The notes beneath the pieces were generated by a model. The model was not told the DNA's origin, searched no databases, and was given only the letters and a program-made list of their open reading frames with translations. This document shows, one piece after another, positions 5,051 to 5,302 of a stretch of 5,302 nucleotides of DNA; position 1 is the stretch's first letter; the number at the start of each line of letters is the position of its first letter. The stretch spans positions 1 to 5,302 of the forward strand of contig JAQTSH010000132.1 of the NCBI GenBank assembly GCA_028711405.1, in the 5' to 3' direction. The stretch is from Methanoregula sp. (GTDB taxonomy: Archaea; Halobacteriota; Methanomicrobia; Methanomicrobiales; Methanospirillaceae). The translations under genes were made by a program, and so were the position numbers.

Positions 5051-5302
5051 AACCCAGTCGAAACGGCGGTGGCGGTACGTCTACGCGATCATCCCCACAC
5101 GAAAAGAGCATGACTTCGGGCAGATCGGGCTGGATGGCGAGAAAGTATACACGATCCACTTCCGGGAGATTGCCGCTGTCGTCTCTGATTCATCCACCAA
5201 GACATTCGAGGTACTTGATTACGGCATTGCCCACCAACAGGCGCTTGAGAAGATCATGAAAGAGTACTGTGTCATCCCGATGAGTTTCGGGCAGTCGACA
5301 AC
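5028..5302 (+). CDS. gvpF: Gas vesicle protein GvpF/GvpL family, 3'-truncated
   Basis: The ATG at 5028 lies inside the end of the preceding gene (a 23-nt overlap, different frame), with AAGGGG just upstream, suggesting translational coupling. An ATG at 5037 is an alternative. The first 91 residues are present before the right edge cuts the gene. Family hallmarks are visible: YVYAII near the N-terminus (residues 17-22), FGQIGLDGEKVYTI (30-43), REIAAVVSDS (46-55), then a helix LDYGIAHQQALEKIMKEY and VIPMSFGQ at the end, equivalent to the usual ExxLPMRFG pattern. GvpF/GvpL proteins are accessory proteins of gas-vesicle formation; GvpF contacts GvpA and is placed at the gas-facing side or nucleation stage in known systems. 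F and L cannot be told apart from this fragment, so the symbol is provisional. Confidence 0.9.
   Translation, partial: MKSMLRTETQSKRRWRYVYAIIPTRKEHDFGQIGLDGEKVYTIHFREIAAVVSDSSTKTFEVLDYGIAHQQALEKIMKEYCVIPMSFGQST

Overview
The window is part of an archaeal gas-vesicle (gvp) gene cluster, with every supported gene on the + strand. The most likely source is a methanogen-type euryarchaeon. The signs are a tandem CDC48/VCP-type AAA+ ATPase, two clear archaeal TATA boxes (TATATA) placed 57-61 nt upstream of start codons, strong GGAGG-type ribosome binding sites, and G+C-moderate coding DNA. The genus cannot be fixed from the window alone; Methanomicrobiales is my best guess.

Layout: (1) 1-1592, the C-terminal two thirds of a CDC48-family double AAA+ ATPase, cut by the left edge. 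(2) 1583-1685, a compact gvpA promoter and leader whose upstream element overlaps the ATPase stop codon. (3) 1686-1898, gvpA, the main shell protein, followed by a terminator-like hairpin at 1935-1961. (4) 1967-2634, a long gap without a convincing gene, AT-richer on the left and GC-rich on the right. (5) 2635-2733, a second promoter and leader that repeats the gvpA upstream element at identical spacing. (6) 2734-3507, a GvpC-like helical repeat protein carrying an added winged-helix-like C-terminal domain. (7) 3508-3756, an intergenic stretch rich in inverted repeats. (8) 3757-4632, gvpN, a MoxR-like AAA+ ATPase. (9) 4691-5050, a small, very basic unrecognised protein. (10) 5028-5302, the start of a GvpF/GvpL family gene, overlapping the previous gene and cut by the right edge.

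Functionally, GvpA forms the ribbed shell, GvpC stiffens it from outside, GvpN powers assembly or enlargement, and GvpF/L is an accessory or nucleation protein. The promoter and terminator layout suggests gvpA is made as its own abundant short transcript, while gvpC and probably gvpN onward come from a second promoter under the same regulator.

The most notable observations are the 42-nt promoter motif shared by gvpA and gvpC (32/42 identical by hand count), the GvpC-like protein with 33/40/33-residue spacing fused to a winged-helix-like domain, the CDC48 gene directly abutting gvpA, and the unidentified basic protein in the cluster. The cluster itself is a known type of system; the novelty, if any, lies in these parts.
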